64,000 nucleotides of DNA from Bacillus sp. CHD6a (GCF_001293645.1 NZ_LBMD01000003.1:62001-126000), one strand, 5' to 3'. Numbered from the stretch's first letter, positions 1 through 8,442 are shown. Program-made: numbers and translations. Notes: a model not told the origin generated them from the letters alone.

Positions 1-535
1 CACCACCGAAAGTTCCACTTGTTACTGCAGCAGCAGTTTCTTGATTTGTAATTACAGTAGTGTTATCTAGTGCTACCGTTGCTTTTGTAGAACCAGCAGT
101 TGCTGCTTTAAATTCAAAATCACCGTTTAATAAAGTTTTAGTATTAAACTCAGTAGTGTTACCAATACGGTTAATTTCAGAAGTTAATTGGTTAATTTCT
201 TTTTGAATTTCTCCACGGTCATCTACTGTATTAGTATCATTTGATGCCTGAGTTGCAAGTTCACGCATACGTTGAAGAATATCATGCGTTTCGTTTAATG
301 CACCTTCAGCTGTTTGAATCATTGAAATACCGTCTTGAGCATTTTTAGAAGCTTGGTCTAATCCACGTACTTGTGCACGCATTTTTTCAGAGATTGCTAG
401 ACCAGCAGCGTCATCTCCAGCTTTGTTGATACGAAGACCAGAAGATAACTTCTCCATTGATTTACCTTGAGCAGTTGAAGCACTATTCAACTGACGGTAC
501 GTGTTTAACGCAGCAATATTGTGATTAATTCTCAT
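1..535 (-). CDS. hag: Flagellin, N-terminal part (truncated by window edge)
   Basis: Flagellar filament subunit, exported by the flagellar type III apparatus. The reverse strand from the ATG at 533-535 reads [17 protein letters not shown], the conserved flagellin N-terminus, followed by the D0/D1 helices ([20 protein letters not shown], then [13 protein letters not shown]) and the start of a variable region. About 178 residues are visible and the C-terminal half lies outside the window. The ribosome site AAGGAGG is at 545-551. It is the last gene of the flagellar block here and has its own sigma-D promoter and CsrA-binding leader. The call is secure; only the C-terminus is unknown. Confidence 0.97.
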   Translation of the reverse strand, partial: MRINHNIAALNTYRQLNSASTAQGKSMEKLSSGLRINKAGDDAAGLAISEKMRAQVRGLDQASKNAQDGISMIQTAEGALNETHDILQRMRELATQASNDTNTVDDRGEIQKEINQLTSEINRIGNTTEFNTKTLLNGDFEFKAATAGSTKATVALDNTTVITNQETAAAVTSGTFGG

Positions 536-544
536 TACAATTTT

Positions 545-551
545 CCTCCTT
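545..551 (-). promoter_or_regulatory. hag Shine-Dalgarno overlapping a likely CsrA site
   Basis: AAGGAGG on the minus strand, nine bases before the hag ATG. The context CTCAAGGAGGA also fits the A-N-GGA core bound by CsrA, as at site BS2 of the B. subtilis hag leader, so CsrA binding here would block the ribosome. Confidence 0.7.
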
Positions 552-560
552 GAGTTGTCG

Positions 561-586
561 CCGATTTCACGTCCTTGTGTCATCGG
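561..586 (-). promoter_or_regulatory. CsrA-binding hairpin in the hag leader
   Basis: On the transcript CCGAT (rc 582-586) pairs with ATCGG (rc 561-565). Inside that stem, CACAAGGACGTG (rc 568-579) forms a small hairpin presenting the GGA core in its loop. This closely matches the CsrA SELEX-type consensus (RUACARGGAUGU) and sits just upstream of the Shine-Dalgarno, as expected for the upstream CsrA site of hag mRNA. Motif and pairing are seen directly; binding is inferred. Confidence 0.75.
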
Positions 587-648
587 TGTTGGATTTGCAG
601 CTAGGATAAAAGTCGGCCGCCCTTTGCGTCTAACTGCTTACATAATTT

Positions 649-675
649 ATATCGACCTGTCTCGACAACTTTTTA
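649..675 (-). promoter_or_regulatory. Sigma-D promoter of hag
   Basis: Minus strand TAAA (672-675), exactly 15 bases, then GTCGATAT (649-656). The sigma-D consensus is TAAA-N15-GCCGATAT, so only one base differs. The start site would fall near 642, giving a leader of about 107 nt that holds the CsrA hairpin. Confidence 0.88.
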
Positions 676-706
676 TAGGGTTGGAGAGAAATTTTTACAA
701 ATTATT

Positions 707-934
707 TTATTTTTTTAGTTCGTTGCTTAAAGCTTGCAGCAGATCCAGAGAGGAGTGGGATGCAGCGTTGTTTTCTTCCTGGATGGAAAGGTAAATTTCT
801 TTTCTATGTATCTCGATATGCTTTGGTGCTTGGATGCCTAGCTTTACCTGGTCACCGTTAATGCTTAGAACGGTTAACTCGACGTCATCTCCAATTTTAA
901 TTGCTTCTTCTATTTTACGGGTTAGTACTAGCAT
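707..934 (-). CDS. csrA: Carbon storage regulator, translational repressor of flagellin
   Basis: Small RNA-binding dimer that represses hag translation by binding GGA motifs in its leader; FliW antagonises it in Bacillus. The 75-residue product is full length for the family (about 74 in B. subtilis). It shows the MLVLTRK first strand, the GIQAPKHI motif and the HRKEIY segment holding the RNA-binding arginine, plus the extended C-terminal helix typical of the FliW-binding Bacillus proteins. The ATG follows a GAGGAGG ribosome site at about 941-949 that overlaps the fliW stop codon, so translation is probably coupled to fliW. Its target hag lies immediately downstream. Confidence 0.96.
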   Translation of the reverse strand: MLVLTRKIEEAIKIGDDVELTVLSINGDQVKLGIQAPKHIEIHRKEIYLSIQEENNAASHSSLDLLQALSNELKK

Positions 935-949
935 GCTGTCTCCTCCTCT

Positions 950-1387
950 CTATTTATTTTGTGCTTCAGAAAAAAGTTTGTGTTTGGTTTGATAAGGGCT
1001 TCCTGTAAGTATTACTTGTTTTCCAAGCTTCTTCTTAACATTAATCACAACAGGCGCCTGTAAATTGGCAGTTGTATCATGGAATTGATTAGCCATCGTG
1101 AGAACCGTATAGACATTTACATCTGCAGCATCATCGAGATCAAGCACATCCACCGCCTGGTTTTCCAGATTAAAATCATAGTCGGGGTAGAATTTGAATG
1201 GATTGGTCAAGACAAAACCGAGTTCTGGTGTTTTTGTAGACTGCAATATAAAAAACGTTCCTTCCTCCGAAAAAGGAATAACCGTGAATTCCTTCTCTTC
1301 TAGGAATCCCGGTAGACTATTCGGGAACTTTACTACTTCTTTTTCCTGCACTTCTATCAAACCGTGATACTTCGTTTCTATTTTCAT
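950..1387 (-). CDS. fliW: Flagellar assembly factor, CsrA antagonist
   Basis: FliW binds either newly made flagellin or CsrA. When flagellin is secreted, freed FliW sequesters CsrA and lifts repression of hag. The 145-residue product begins MKIETKYHGLIEV and carries the family features FPNSLPGF near residue 22 and LGFVLTNPF near residue 56, at the usual length. It lies directly upstream of csrA with overlapping translation signals and downstream of the yviE-type gene, as in B. subtilis. Together with csrA and hag it forms the complete three-part homeostatic circuit. Confidence 0.96.
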   Translation of the reverse strand: MKIETKYHGLIEVQEKEVVKFPNSLPGFLEEKEFTVIPFSEEGTFFILQSTKTPELGFVLTNPFKFYPDYDFNLENQAVDVLDLDDAADVNVYTVLTMANQFHDTTANLQAPVVINVKKKLGKQVILTGSPYQTKHKLFSEAQNK

Positions 1388-1399
1388 CGTTTCACAACC

Positions 1400-1993
1400 T
1401 TATATTTTTTGTTCGTAACCGCCTGTGCCAGCGTGGCGCAGGTTTTCGAAGTCTATCTCTAATGATGGATAGTTGGCGAGCCTAACCTGAGCGGAACCAG
1501 GTGTGTACTCTTGAAACGGCTTGTTTATTTTCGCATCAATCACAGGCTTTCGTTCTTGCACATCAATGTCCACCCTGCCAGGTTCATAATCAATTTTCAC
1601 ACTAAAGTGAGACGGAATCCAGCCGATATTGAATTCTTTTGGCGGGCCTTCACTATTCCGCTTTGATTGACGAGCGATTGCTCCGTCGCCATCTTCTATT
1701 CGCATGAGTTCATTGCCATCCTGTGCAACCCGTGCAATACCCTCCAACCAATCCTGACGTCCAAGCTGTGCCGCTTCCTCAATTCTTCTTCCCACACTTT
1801 TCAAATCCATATCCGCTCTCGCCTGCGTCTGATCAATAGTCAACCTTGAAGGCGTCCGCTGCATCGTTAACTCCGCCTTCGGTTGCTCAATGCTCAACTC
1901 TGCACTAGGTTGCTCGATTTGTTGAACAGGTTTCTGAATCTGAAGCTCCGTTTGTGCAAAAGTGGATTGCATCCGAATTTGAGGAAAAAGCAT
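1400..1993 (-). CDS. yviE: YviE-like flagellar-locus protein (DUF6470)
   Basis: Conserved protein of unknown function found between flgL and fliW in Bacillus; no role is established. From ATG 1991-1993 it is 197 residues, starting MLFPQIRMQSTFAQ. The N-terminal part is rich in near-repeats such as EQPSAELSIEQPKAELTM, and the C-terminal part has alternating beta-like segments (VKIDYEPGRVDIDV). An upstream ATG at 2003-2005 is in frame, but GGGTGAT lies three bases before the 1993 start at good distance for an anti-SD match, so 1993 is preferred. No signal peptide or membrane segment is seen. Confidence 0.8.
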   Translation of the reverse strand: MLFPQIRMQSTFAQTELQIQKPVQQIEQPSAELSIEQPKAELTMQRTPSRLTIDQTQARADMDLKSVGRRIEEAAQLGRQDWLEGIARVAQDGNELMRIEDGDGAIARQSKRNSEGPPKEFNIGWIPSHFSVKIDYEPGRVDIDVQERKPVIDAKINKPFQEYTPGSAQVRLANYPSLEIDFENLRHAGTGGYEQKI

Positions 1994-2169
1994 GTAATCA
2001 CCCATTTCTTTAAAGGTTTTTTATATTCTAAAAAAATTAGAAACTTTAAGCAACGCCCGCAAAATGTCAAGTCTCGCTCGGAAATGAATAGCGACGTATC
2101 ACCACATACCAAAAAACTGTCCCAGAAACAACTGCCATCAAACAGCTCCCTCCAAGACAGTTCCTCACC

Positions 2170-3048
2170 CTACCTTAAAAAATCCAACAACGAAGGCTGA
2201 ATGACCCGCGCACCCACGCCAAGCGAAGCACGGTGCACACTTTCCTGCGACGTCAACTCTGTAATAACTTTCTCAATATCCGCATCCTCATTATCAGACA
2301 AGATACGTGTCGCGACCACTTCTTGATACCCGATGCGGTTGTCCACCATCTCCAACCGGTTATATCGGGCACCTAGCTCCGAACGTTCGGCTGAAATGAT
2401 ATCTGCTTTCTCATCAAATTTACCCATCAAGTCTTTTAGGGCATTGACATCATCTGTTTCAAAAGCTGTTTGCAAACCGTTCCAGATTTCCATCATATCC
2501 TTACTGAACACATTATCTGTATTGATATTGGACTGTAGCTTGATACCACGAGATACTTCAATTTCAAAGGCTTCGTTTTCTGTGCTTACAGAAGTTGGAT
2601 CATTCGCGTCTGTAATACGTGGCTTATCAATCGCTGTTCCATTAAAGATATATTTCCCTGCGACTTGAGTATTCGCTACCTGTACAAAATCATGTTTCAA
2701 TTGCTCAATTTCTTTCCCGATAGCTTTACGGTCCTCAGGCGAGTACGTGCCATTCGCTCCCTGAACTACCAGTTCCCTCGTTCGATGCATTACGCTTTGC
2801 ACATGATCCAATGCCGCTTCCGAGTTCTCCATCCAAGAATAGGATTCACTTAAGTTACGTTTGTATTGCTCAAGCTCTGTCAGGTTTGTACGGTAATACA
2901 TCCCCTTCATCGCAACGACTGGGTCATCGGATGGCTTGGAAATCTTTTTACCTGTAGAAAGCTGTTCCATAAACTTGCCCATTTTACTGTAGCTTGTACT
3001 CAATTGACGCAGAGAGTTCTGTGTCAGCATGCTTTGTGTCACTCGCAT
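2170..3048 (-). CDS. flgL: Flagellar hook-filament junction protein 2 (HAP3)
   Basis: Second junction protein between hook and filament, exported and placed on FlgK before flagellin polymerises. The 292-residue product is close to the usual Bacillus length (298). It begins MRVTQSMLTQNSLRQLS and has the flagellin-like N-terminal helix ending QLSTGKKISKPSDDP. The C-terminal helix (ELTSQESVHRASLGVGAR) is the D0 partner. It starts nine bases after the flgK stop with a weak AGGT-type ribosome site, which suggests coupling. A gap of about 175 bp separates it from the yviE-type gene, containing only a weak inverted repeat (AACTGTC near 2115, GACAGTT near 2155). Confidence 0.95.
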   Translation of the reverse strand: MRVTQSMLTQNSLRQLSTSYSKMGKFMEQLSTGKKISKPSDDPVVAMKGMYYRTNLTELEQYKRNLSESYSWMENSEAALDHVQSVMHRTRELVVQGANGTYSPEDRKAIGKEIEQLKHDFVQVANTQVAGKYIFNGTAIDKPRITDANDPTSVSTENEAFEIEVSRGIKLQSNINTDNVFSKDMMEIWNGLQTAFETDDVNALKDLMGKFDEKADIISAERSELGARYNRLEMVDNRIGYQEVVATRILSDNEDADIEKVITELTSQESVHRASLGVGARVIQPSLLDFLR

Positions 3049-3057
3049 CTATCTAAC

Positions 3058-4920
3058 CTACCTTCCGCCTATTCCCATGCCGTTTATTATTTTATCTAAG
3101 AGTTCGTCCGTTAACGTGATCATTCGAGCTGAAGCATTGTATGCATGTTGATACTGAATCATGCTCGTCATTTCTTCATCAAGCGACACACCACTTACTG
3201 ATTGACGACGCTGGTCGACTGATAGTCTCAATGTTTCACTGTTGTAGGAAAGTCGGTTTGCTTCCTGAGCATCTACCGCCAAACCACCGATTACGCTTTC
3301 GTAATAGTTTTGGAAGGTAGTAGAAACACCATTTAGCTGAAGGGAACGTGCTTTTACCTCTGCCAAGGCTACCGCATTGCTTCCGTCCCCAACGCGACCA
3401 CCGACCTGACCAACTTTTGGGATGTCTACCGCAATAAAGTTACCTTTTGATACATCTTCCAAACGAACTTTATCTAGATTAAAATTTACAGAAGGGTTTC
3501 CGCTTGGATCCACAAACTCTTCCGATAAGCTTTCCCCAAGCTCTTTCAAACTAGCAAAATTCCCCGATGTCTTTAGCTCTTGTTTCGGTGACTGTGCAGC
3601 ATCATATACTGTATAAGTAAACTGCTGAACACCAGCGGCATCAACAGTGGACTGTACGGTAACTGAGACATTCTCCACGCCGTTATAACCATGAAATTCT
3701 CCAGTCGTAATGATTCCCTTGTTATAACCAGAAGCAGCTATATTGTCTAGAGACTTAACGATATCCGTTGAAACAGTGAAGAGTTTTGCTGCATTCTTTT
3801 TGTTATCAGAGGTGATATCAGTATTTTTAAACTCGAAAAATTTAAACGTTGTATGCTCTCCCGTTTCCATGCTCGAAATGCTCCAACCAGATTCATGAAC
3901 CCTGTTAATCTCTTGTGCAAATTCATAGGAGATTGTATCAAGGTGGTTTAGCATATCAGGGTAAAGCCCCTTTTCTGCATTGCCTTCCATGAACCCGTAG
4001 GAATCAATCAATCCACGCAACTTTCCTGAAGCCTGCATACTGCCAATTCCGAAGCTTGTATCTCCAAGCCTGTAGCCGTCCACCAGGCCAGTATCAGCTC
4101 GGAACTCAAGGGATAGGCTGTTCACTCTTAAACTTGAAGCATCGACAAGATTGCCGATTGTGCGACCCGATTCATCAACTAAATCAATTGTTTGCTTACC
4201 TTCCGCAAGGGCACTTGGACTTCCGCCAGCCCCCACTTTTGATGTTTTAATATTAACAAGCTGGGAGAGCTCGTCTACCAAACGATCCCTTTCATCATAA
4301 AGATCGTTTGCGAGATAACCATGGGGCTCAATCTCACCTATCTGTTTGTTCACGTTGTTAATTTGCTGGCTAAGAGCGTTCACTTGCTTCAGTGTAACGT
4401 CCATCTCGTTTTTGATATCGCCTTTAACCGATGATAGGGAATCGGATAGAAAACGGAACGTCTCCGCAACGGCCAACCCTCGTTGCCTCACTACAGACCG
4501 GGCACCTGCATTAGTAGGATTAACAGCTAAGTCTTGAAAGGCCTGCCAAAAGCGGTCTAAAGTAGTTGAAAGACCGGTTTCTGACGGCTCATTCATGATC
4601 TCTTCCATCTTTTCCAACGAATCAGCCCTTGCTTCCCAATAACCAAGCTTAGTGTTCTCCCCTCGATATTGGATATCCAGGAAACTCTCCCTCACTCGCT
4701 GGATGCTGCCTGCCTCTACCCCTGTCCCCGTTTGCCCCGGTATTTGGGGGCGGTTCATGGAGGCTGGTGGGTAAGGTTCTGTTTGGACAAAATTTACTCT
4801 TTGTCTTGTGTAACCTGGAGTGTTGGCATTGGCAATATTATGACCAACCGTCTGAAGGGCAGTTTGCTGGGTAACCAGACCACGTCTCGCAACTTCGAGA
4901 CTATGAAATGTTGAACGCAT
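3058..4920 (-). CDS. flgK: Flagellar hook-associated protein 1, enlarged
   Basis: First hook-filament junction protein. N-terminal rod-type signature ANANTPGYTRQR lies at residues 30-41 and the C-terminal D0 helix (EEMTSMIQYQHAYNASARMI) is intact. At 620 residues it is about 110 longer than B. subtilis FlgK (507). The extra length falls in the middle, roughly residues 350-520 (from EFKNTDITSDNK through GNFIAVDIPKVGQV), where surface-exposed domains usually lie. The start is well supported by TAGGAGG ten bases before ATG. It follows flgN after 11 bases. Confidence 0.95.
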   Translation of the reverse strand: MRSTFHSLEVARRGLVTQQTALQTVGHNIANANTPGYTRQRVNFVQTEPYPPASMNRPQIPGQTGTGVEAGSIQRVRESFLDIQYRGENTKLGYWEARADSLEKMEEIMNEPSETGLSTTLDRFWQAFQDLAVNPTNAGARSVVRQRGLAVAETFRFLSDSLSSVKGDIKNEMDVTLKQVNALSQQINNVNKQIGEIEPHGYLANDLYDERDRLVDELSQLVNIKTSKVGAGGSPSALAEGKQTIDLVDESGRTIGNLVDASSLRVNSLSLEFRADTGLVDGYRLGDTSFGIGSMQASGKLRGLIDSYGFMEGNAEKGLYPDMLNHLDTISYEFAQEINRVHESGWSISSMETGEHTTFKFFEFKNTDITSDNKKNAAKLFTVSTDIVKSLDNIAASGYNKGIITTGEFHGYNGVENVSVTVQSTVDAAGVQQFTYTVYDAAQSPKQELKTSGNFASLKELGESLSEEFVDPSGNPSVNFNLDKVRLEDVSKGNFIAVDIPKVGQVGGRVGDGSNAVALAEVKARSLQLNGVSTTFQNYYESVIGGLAVDAQEANRLSYNSETLRLSVDQRRQSVSGVSLDEEMTSMIQYQHAYNASARMITLTDELLDKIINGMGIGGR

Positions 4921-4931
4921 GGTTGTTCCTC

Positions 4932-5396
4932 CTAAGCTCTTGAATCGAACAGCGAGCGCGCTGGGGCACTGACACTTTTCTTCGTATTCGCAGGTTTCTC
5001 GTAGTTTACCGCACTAGGCTGCGGATTTAAGGTATTCAAGGTCATCGTGACAAATTGCAAGGATTGCTCAAGTAAAAGTTGATTGAGCTCATTTTGCTTT
5101 TGAATGTTGCCAATCGTTTCAGTGAGCTCTGCTTTTAGATCAAGCAGTGCCTGTTTTTCGGTCGGGGTGCTCATTTCTGCAAGCTCCGTTACCGTTTTTC
5201 CCTCTGACAGTTCCGCTCGTTGCTTCTCTAGCCGGACAATCGCTCTTGTATATTGCTTTTCTTCTCTTGTAATCTGTTGTAGTTCTTCTACCTTGTTTGC
5301 CTTTACAATTTCTTCTTTCCGCACCGTGAGTTCATAAAGGTAGGCATGCAAGGTAAGCATCTTTTCAAGTATGGTTAGGATGGTTGGAATGGACAT
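4932..5396 (-). CDS. flgN: FlgN-type export chaperone for FlgK and FlgL
   Basis: Cytoplasmic secretion chaperone of the hook-junction proteins (YvyG in B. subtilis). The 154-residue product is almost all alpha-helical and charged, with long heptad-like segments between residues 20 and 115 (VEELQQITREEKQYTRAI, LKAELTETIGNIQKQNEL) and a flexible proline/alanine/serine-rich tail. Start supported by AAGGAGAT seven bases upstream. Placement between flgM and flgK is the Bacillus order and fits its client just downstream. Confidence 0.88.
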   Translation of the reverse strand: MSIPTILTILEKMLTLHAYLYELTVRKEEIVKANKVEELQQITREEKQYTRAIVRLEKQRAELSEGKTVTELAEMSTPTEKQALLDLKAELTETIGNIQKQNELNQLLLEQSLQFVTMTLNTLNPQPSAVNYEKPANTKKSVSAPARSLFDSRA

Positions 5397-5405
5397 AATA
5401 TCTCC

Positions 5406-5666
5406 TTATTTGGAATAGTAATCGATCATCTTATTGGCAACTGCTTTCGAGTCAACTTGATAGGTGCCGTTTTCTACAGAAATTTTCATTTTTGCAACTT
5501 TTTCCTGACGAGCTTCCGCGAACTGGGAGCGTTCTTGCAGTTCTTTTGCTTTACTCGAAATTTCTACTTGATCGCTTTTAGTTTGGTTCGTTTTAGCAGC
5601 TTGTTGCTGTTTCATTTGATTTTTATAAGGATTAATCCCTGAAGGTCCTAAATTATTAATCTTCAT
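5406..5666 (-). CDS. flgM: Anti-sigma-D factor
   Basis: Holds sigma-D inactive until the hook-basal body is complete. Starting at ATG 5664-5666 the product has 86 residues (88 in B. subtilis). It reads MKINNLGPSGINPYK, then a glutamine/lysine-rich linker and the conserved sigma-binding C-terminal half (KAKELQERSQFAEARQEKV ... VANKMIDYYSK). A longer reading from 5714 is possible but would run across the sigma-D promoter at 5705-5731, and the strong GGAAGGAAGGGA site sits just before 5666, so the short form is chosen. It ends nine bases before flgN. Confidence 0.94.
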   Translation of the reverse strand: MKINNLGPSGINPYKNQMKQQQAAKTNQTKSDQVEISSKAKELQERSQFAEARQEKVAKMKISVENGTYQVDSKAVANKMIDYYSK

Positions 5667-5704
5667 TAAAAATCCCTTCCTTCCGAACAGTTTGTCTATC
5701 TTTT

Positions 5705-5731
5705 TTATCGGCACAAAGGCCAGAATGTTTA
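5705..5731 (-). promoter_or_regulatory. Sigma-D promoter of flgM
   Basis: Minus strand TAAA (5728-5731), 15 bases, then GCCGATAA (5705-5712): one base off the sigma-D consensus at both exact spacing and core. It begins at the base after the yvyF stop codon and would start transcripts about 30 nt before the flgM ATG, allowing autoregulated flgM expression in addition to read-through from comF. Confidence 0.87.
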
Positions 5732-6145
5732 TTAAAACTTCTTATTTATAACGTGGTATGTTTTTCCTTCTTCACGAATAGCCCGTTTTCTTTCCTCTTC
5801 GCGCTCTAATTGAGAAAGCTGCCCGTGTATATCTTTCTTACAGCCCTGACAGAGCTTGTCCTCCCTAATAATCCTACCACAACGGTCGCAAGGATACCCT
5901 AAATTCGGAAAATGAACCAGTTGTATACGACCTTTTCTTATGAACTTAATAATCAGATATTCCTCTACTCCCGTACCTTCCACCACTTGTTCCATTGATG
6001 CCGTCCTGTTTTCACGTTGGCGGATGTATTTATAAACAGTCTGATATTTCGCTTCCTCTTCTTTATAGCACGTTTCACAGACTTCTCGAAACGCATTTTT
6101 CACATAAATCTGACCGCAGCTTGGGCAATTATCTAGTTGAGACAT
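5732..6145 (-). CDS. yvyF: YvyF-type flagellar operon zinc-ribbon protein
   Basis: Conserved protein found between comFC and flgM, regarded as flagellar-operon associated but of unestablished function. The 137 residues contain two Cys pairs at the N-terminus (CPSCGQ at 8-11 and CETCYKEE), a helix-turn-helix-like middle (YIRQRENRTASMEQVVEGTG), and a second set of Cys pairs (PCDRCGRI and CQGCKKDI), as in a tandem zinc ribbon. Start at ATG 6143-6145, after an AGGGAG ribosome site. It precedes flgM by only the sigma-D promoter. Confidence 0.88.
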   Translation of the reverse strand: MSQLDNCPSCGQIYVKNAFREVCETCYKEEEAKYQTVYKYIRQRENRTASMEQVVEGTGVEEYLIIKFIRKGRIQLVHFPNLGYPCDRCGRIIREDKLCQGCKKDIHGQLSQLEREEERKRAIREEGKTYHVINKKF

Positions 6146-6206
6146 AACGCAACTCCCTTTCGAGCAATGAATTCTTATCCTTTATATCGTAAGAGTTTTG
6201 AAAATG

Positions 6207-6920
6207 TTAACTGCGAACAAGTGTGTAGGAGGAAATATCGTTGGCACCGGCTTCTTTAAGAACCTTCGCCGCCATGCGTACGGTTGTACCTGTCGTGTAG
6301 ATGTCGTCGATGAGGAGGATGCTTTTACCTTTTACTGGTTTAGGGTCTGGGACAAAGAACGTATTTTCCCGATCTAGCCTCTCCCATCGTGCTTTTTTTG
6401 ATTGCTTTTCTGAGCTGGTTTTGGCGAGTAACTCTTCTGGTTTGCCCGGCAAAAGCTCTGCCAGTAAAAATGACTGATTGAAGCCGCGCTCATATTCCCT
6501 ATCTGCACTTAAGGGTATGGGGACAAGAATTGGACTCTCTTTATTCCATTTCGCTTCAAATGTTTGGCGGAACACTCTCCTAAAAACTTGAGCCAATTCA
6601 GCATCACCGCGGAATTTATATTTGGCTAACACATCTTTCATATGATCATTGTAATGGTAAACTGACCTGTTCTGTTGAAGCAAACCAGCTGTAGTTGAAT
6701 CGTGTTCCCACCTGAAACAGTCGGAACAGAGATCGCCATGACGGTTTTCTGTTGCCACTATTGCCCATTCACGGCCGCAAATCCTACAGACCTCCCCTGT
6801 AATTTTTTGAAAGGCATTTTCACATTCTCCACAAACAAGATTAGGCTTTTGTAAACCTAAGAATGTGCCCCACCCAAACGAAGAAGAAACATCACCATGA
6901 CAAATCAAGCAATTATTCAT
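6207..6920 (-). CDS. comFC: ComF family phosphoribosyltransferase-like competence protein
   Basis: Late competence protein needed for transformation; works with the ComFA helicase during DNA import. The 237 residues begin with four CxxC pairs (Cys4/7, 30/33, 45/48, 65/68) forming a zinc-binding domain. A type I phosphoribosyltransferase domain follows, with the PRPP loop ILLIDDIYTTGTT at about 201-213. The ATG overlaps the comFA stop by four bases, so translation is coupled. B. subtilis has comFB between these two genes; here there is no room for it. Confidence 0.95.
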   Translation of the reverse strand: MNNCLICHGDVSSSFGWGTFLGLQKPNLVCGECENAFQKITGEVCRICGREWAIVATENRHGDLCSDCFRWEHDSTTAGLLQQNRSVYHYNDHMKDVLAKYKFRGDAELAQVFRRVFRQTFEAKWNKESPILVPIPLSADREYERGFNQSFLLAELLPGKPEELLAKTSSEKQSKKARWERLDRENTFFVPDPKPVKGKSILLIDDIYTTGTTVRMAAKVLKEAGANDISSYTLVRS

Positions 6921-8410
6921 TGAAAAAAGCCTCCCTTCCGCGCTTGATAATTCATTTTTCTTATCTGATCAACGGCGGCAATCATATCATTTGTCTTGCC
7001 ATAGTGAAAAAAGCGGACATCTCCGCTTGGATATTGACTGCTGCGGCCAACTCTTCCGGCTATTTGTACAAGAGCACTTTCCGTGAAGACGTCATCCTCC
7101 GCTCCAAGCACTCCTACTTGAACGTCTGCTACCGTCACTCCCCTTTCCAAAATCGTTGTAGTCACCAGCATTTTAATATTCCCTTCCCGGAAAGCTGAAA
7201 CTTTCCGTTTTCGTTGCTTGTCTTTTGCATGAACACTTGCAACTAACTCACCGTATTCCTTTGCAAAGATCTCGGTAATTTTTTCTAAGACAGCAATATT
7301 AGGAACAAACAAAAATATGGGGCTTCCATTCTCCATATACTTTCTCACCCAATTTCGGACATTCATCGGAAGCATGCCTTTTTTCATTCGCTTTTCCCAT
7401 TTCCCACACCACTCCATGGTTGGTACAGGCAGAGGGTGTTTGTGATATCTGGCTGAAATCACCGCATATTCTAGTTTATTTGTACGGACTTCTCGTTGCA
7501 TTTTTTTCGAGGGAGTGGCACTTAAGTAGATCAGGCTTCCTTTTTCTTTTCGTGCCTGGTTCGCGGCATACTCAAGCGTCGGATCCATGTTGTAAGGAAA
7601 AGCATCGACCTCGTCTATGATGAGTGTATTAAAAGCGCGGTAATAGCGAAGTAGTTGGTGTGTCGTGGCAATGGTGAGCTGCGCGTTTTTCGTTCGATCC
7701 TCGCTGCCACCATAAAGCGTGGCGACTTCAATGTCAGGAAAAGCTTGCTTTAACCTCGGAGATAGTTCTAACACGACATCCGTTCTCGGAGTTGCGATAC
7801 AAACGCGCCCTCCTTTATTTAGTGCGGTTTCAATTCCTTTAAAAAGAACCTCGGTTTTTCCTGCACCGCATACTGCCCAGACTAAGAGAGATGTGTTGTT
7901 TTCGATTGCTTCCACGACTTTGTTGGAGGCGAGTTGCTGACCTTTGGAGAGGGTGCCGTCCCACGAGAGCTTTACGCTTGGTTTAGTTGCGCGAGGCAAT
8001 GGTCCACTCCAGGCGATGAGCGGAGTACACTCACTAACCCGTCCCATCATAATGCAATGACGACAATAGGTGCACGATTGGTGACACCGCGCACAGTCAA
8101 ACGAAGCAAACAGGCTTAGATCCTTGTTTCCGCATCGATTGCATTTAGTTTCTGATTTAGTGGAATGGACTCCATAATCGAGATTTATGTATCCTTTTTG
8201 AAAATGTGTTTGGAGAGTGTCTTGGTTAAATGGGAGTTCGTCTGTTAGAAGCCGCTTTCCAGATAGGAAGTGTTGGAGGTTGGGATTGAATGGGAAGGTT
8301 TCCTGGATGGGGGGGTGAGGAATAGAGGGGAATTCAGAGATTCTTTTGGTGAGTTCGGATTTTTGATTGGCTATTTTTAATAAGTTATTTGTTGTTCTGG
8401 TGAAAAGCAT
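6917..8410 (-). CDS. comFA: ComFA DNA helicase-like ATPase for transformation
   Basis: Membrane-associated DEAD/DEAH-type ATPase that drives single-stranded DNA uptake through ComEC. From ATG 8408-8410 the product has 497 residues (463 in B. subtilis). A Cys-rich zinc domain spans residues 90-119 (CNRC, CARC, CTYC, CRHC). It is followed by Walker A AVCGAGKTE near 179, the DEVDA box at 266, SATPSK and a helicase C-terminal domain ending in GRVGRSSQYPSG. A further upstream in-frame start at 8494 exists, but AAGGAGG lies directly before 8410. No canonical ComK box (two AAAA-N5-TTTT) was found upstream; that space is taken by a repeat array. Confidence 0.95.
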   Translation of the reverse strand: MLFTRTTNNLLKIANQKSELTKRISEFPSIPHPPIQETFPFNPNLQHFLSGKRLLTDELPFNQDTLQTHFQKGYINLDYGVHSTKSETKCNRCGNKDLSLFASFDCARCHQSCTYCRHCIMMGRVSECTPLIAWSGPLPRATKPSVKLSWDGTLSKGQQLASNKVVEAIENNTSLLVWAVCGAGKTEVLFKGIETALNKGGRVCIATPRTDVVLELSPRLKQAFPDIEVATLYGGSEDRTKNAQLTIATTHQLLRYYRAFNTLIIDEVDAFPYNMDPTLEYAANQARKEKGSLIYLSATPSKKMQREVRTNKLEYAVISARYHKHPLPVPTMEWCGKWEKRMKKGMLPMNVRNWVRKYMENGSPIFLFVPNIAVLEKITEIFAKEYGELVASVHAKDKQRKRKVSAFREGNIKMLVTTTILERGVTVADVQVGVLGAEDDVFTESALVQIAGRVGRSSQYPSGDVRFFHYGKTNDMIAAVDQIRKMNYQARKGGFFQ

Positions 8411-8442
8411 TGGTTTCCTCCTTTGGGGATGAATTATGGCAA

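Noticed and set aside
5406-5714. Longer FlgM starting at 5714
   Set aside because: Its first codons lie across the sigma-D promoter, and the conserved MKINN start at 5666 has the ribosome site.
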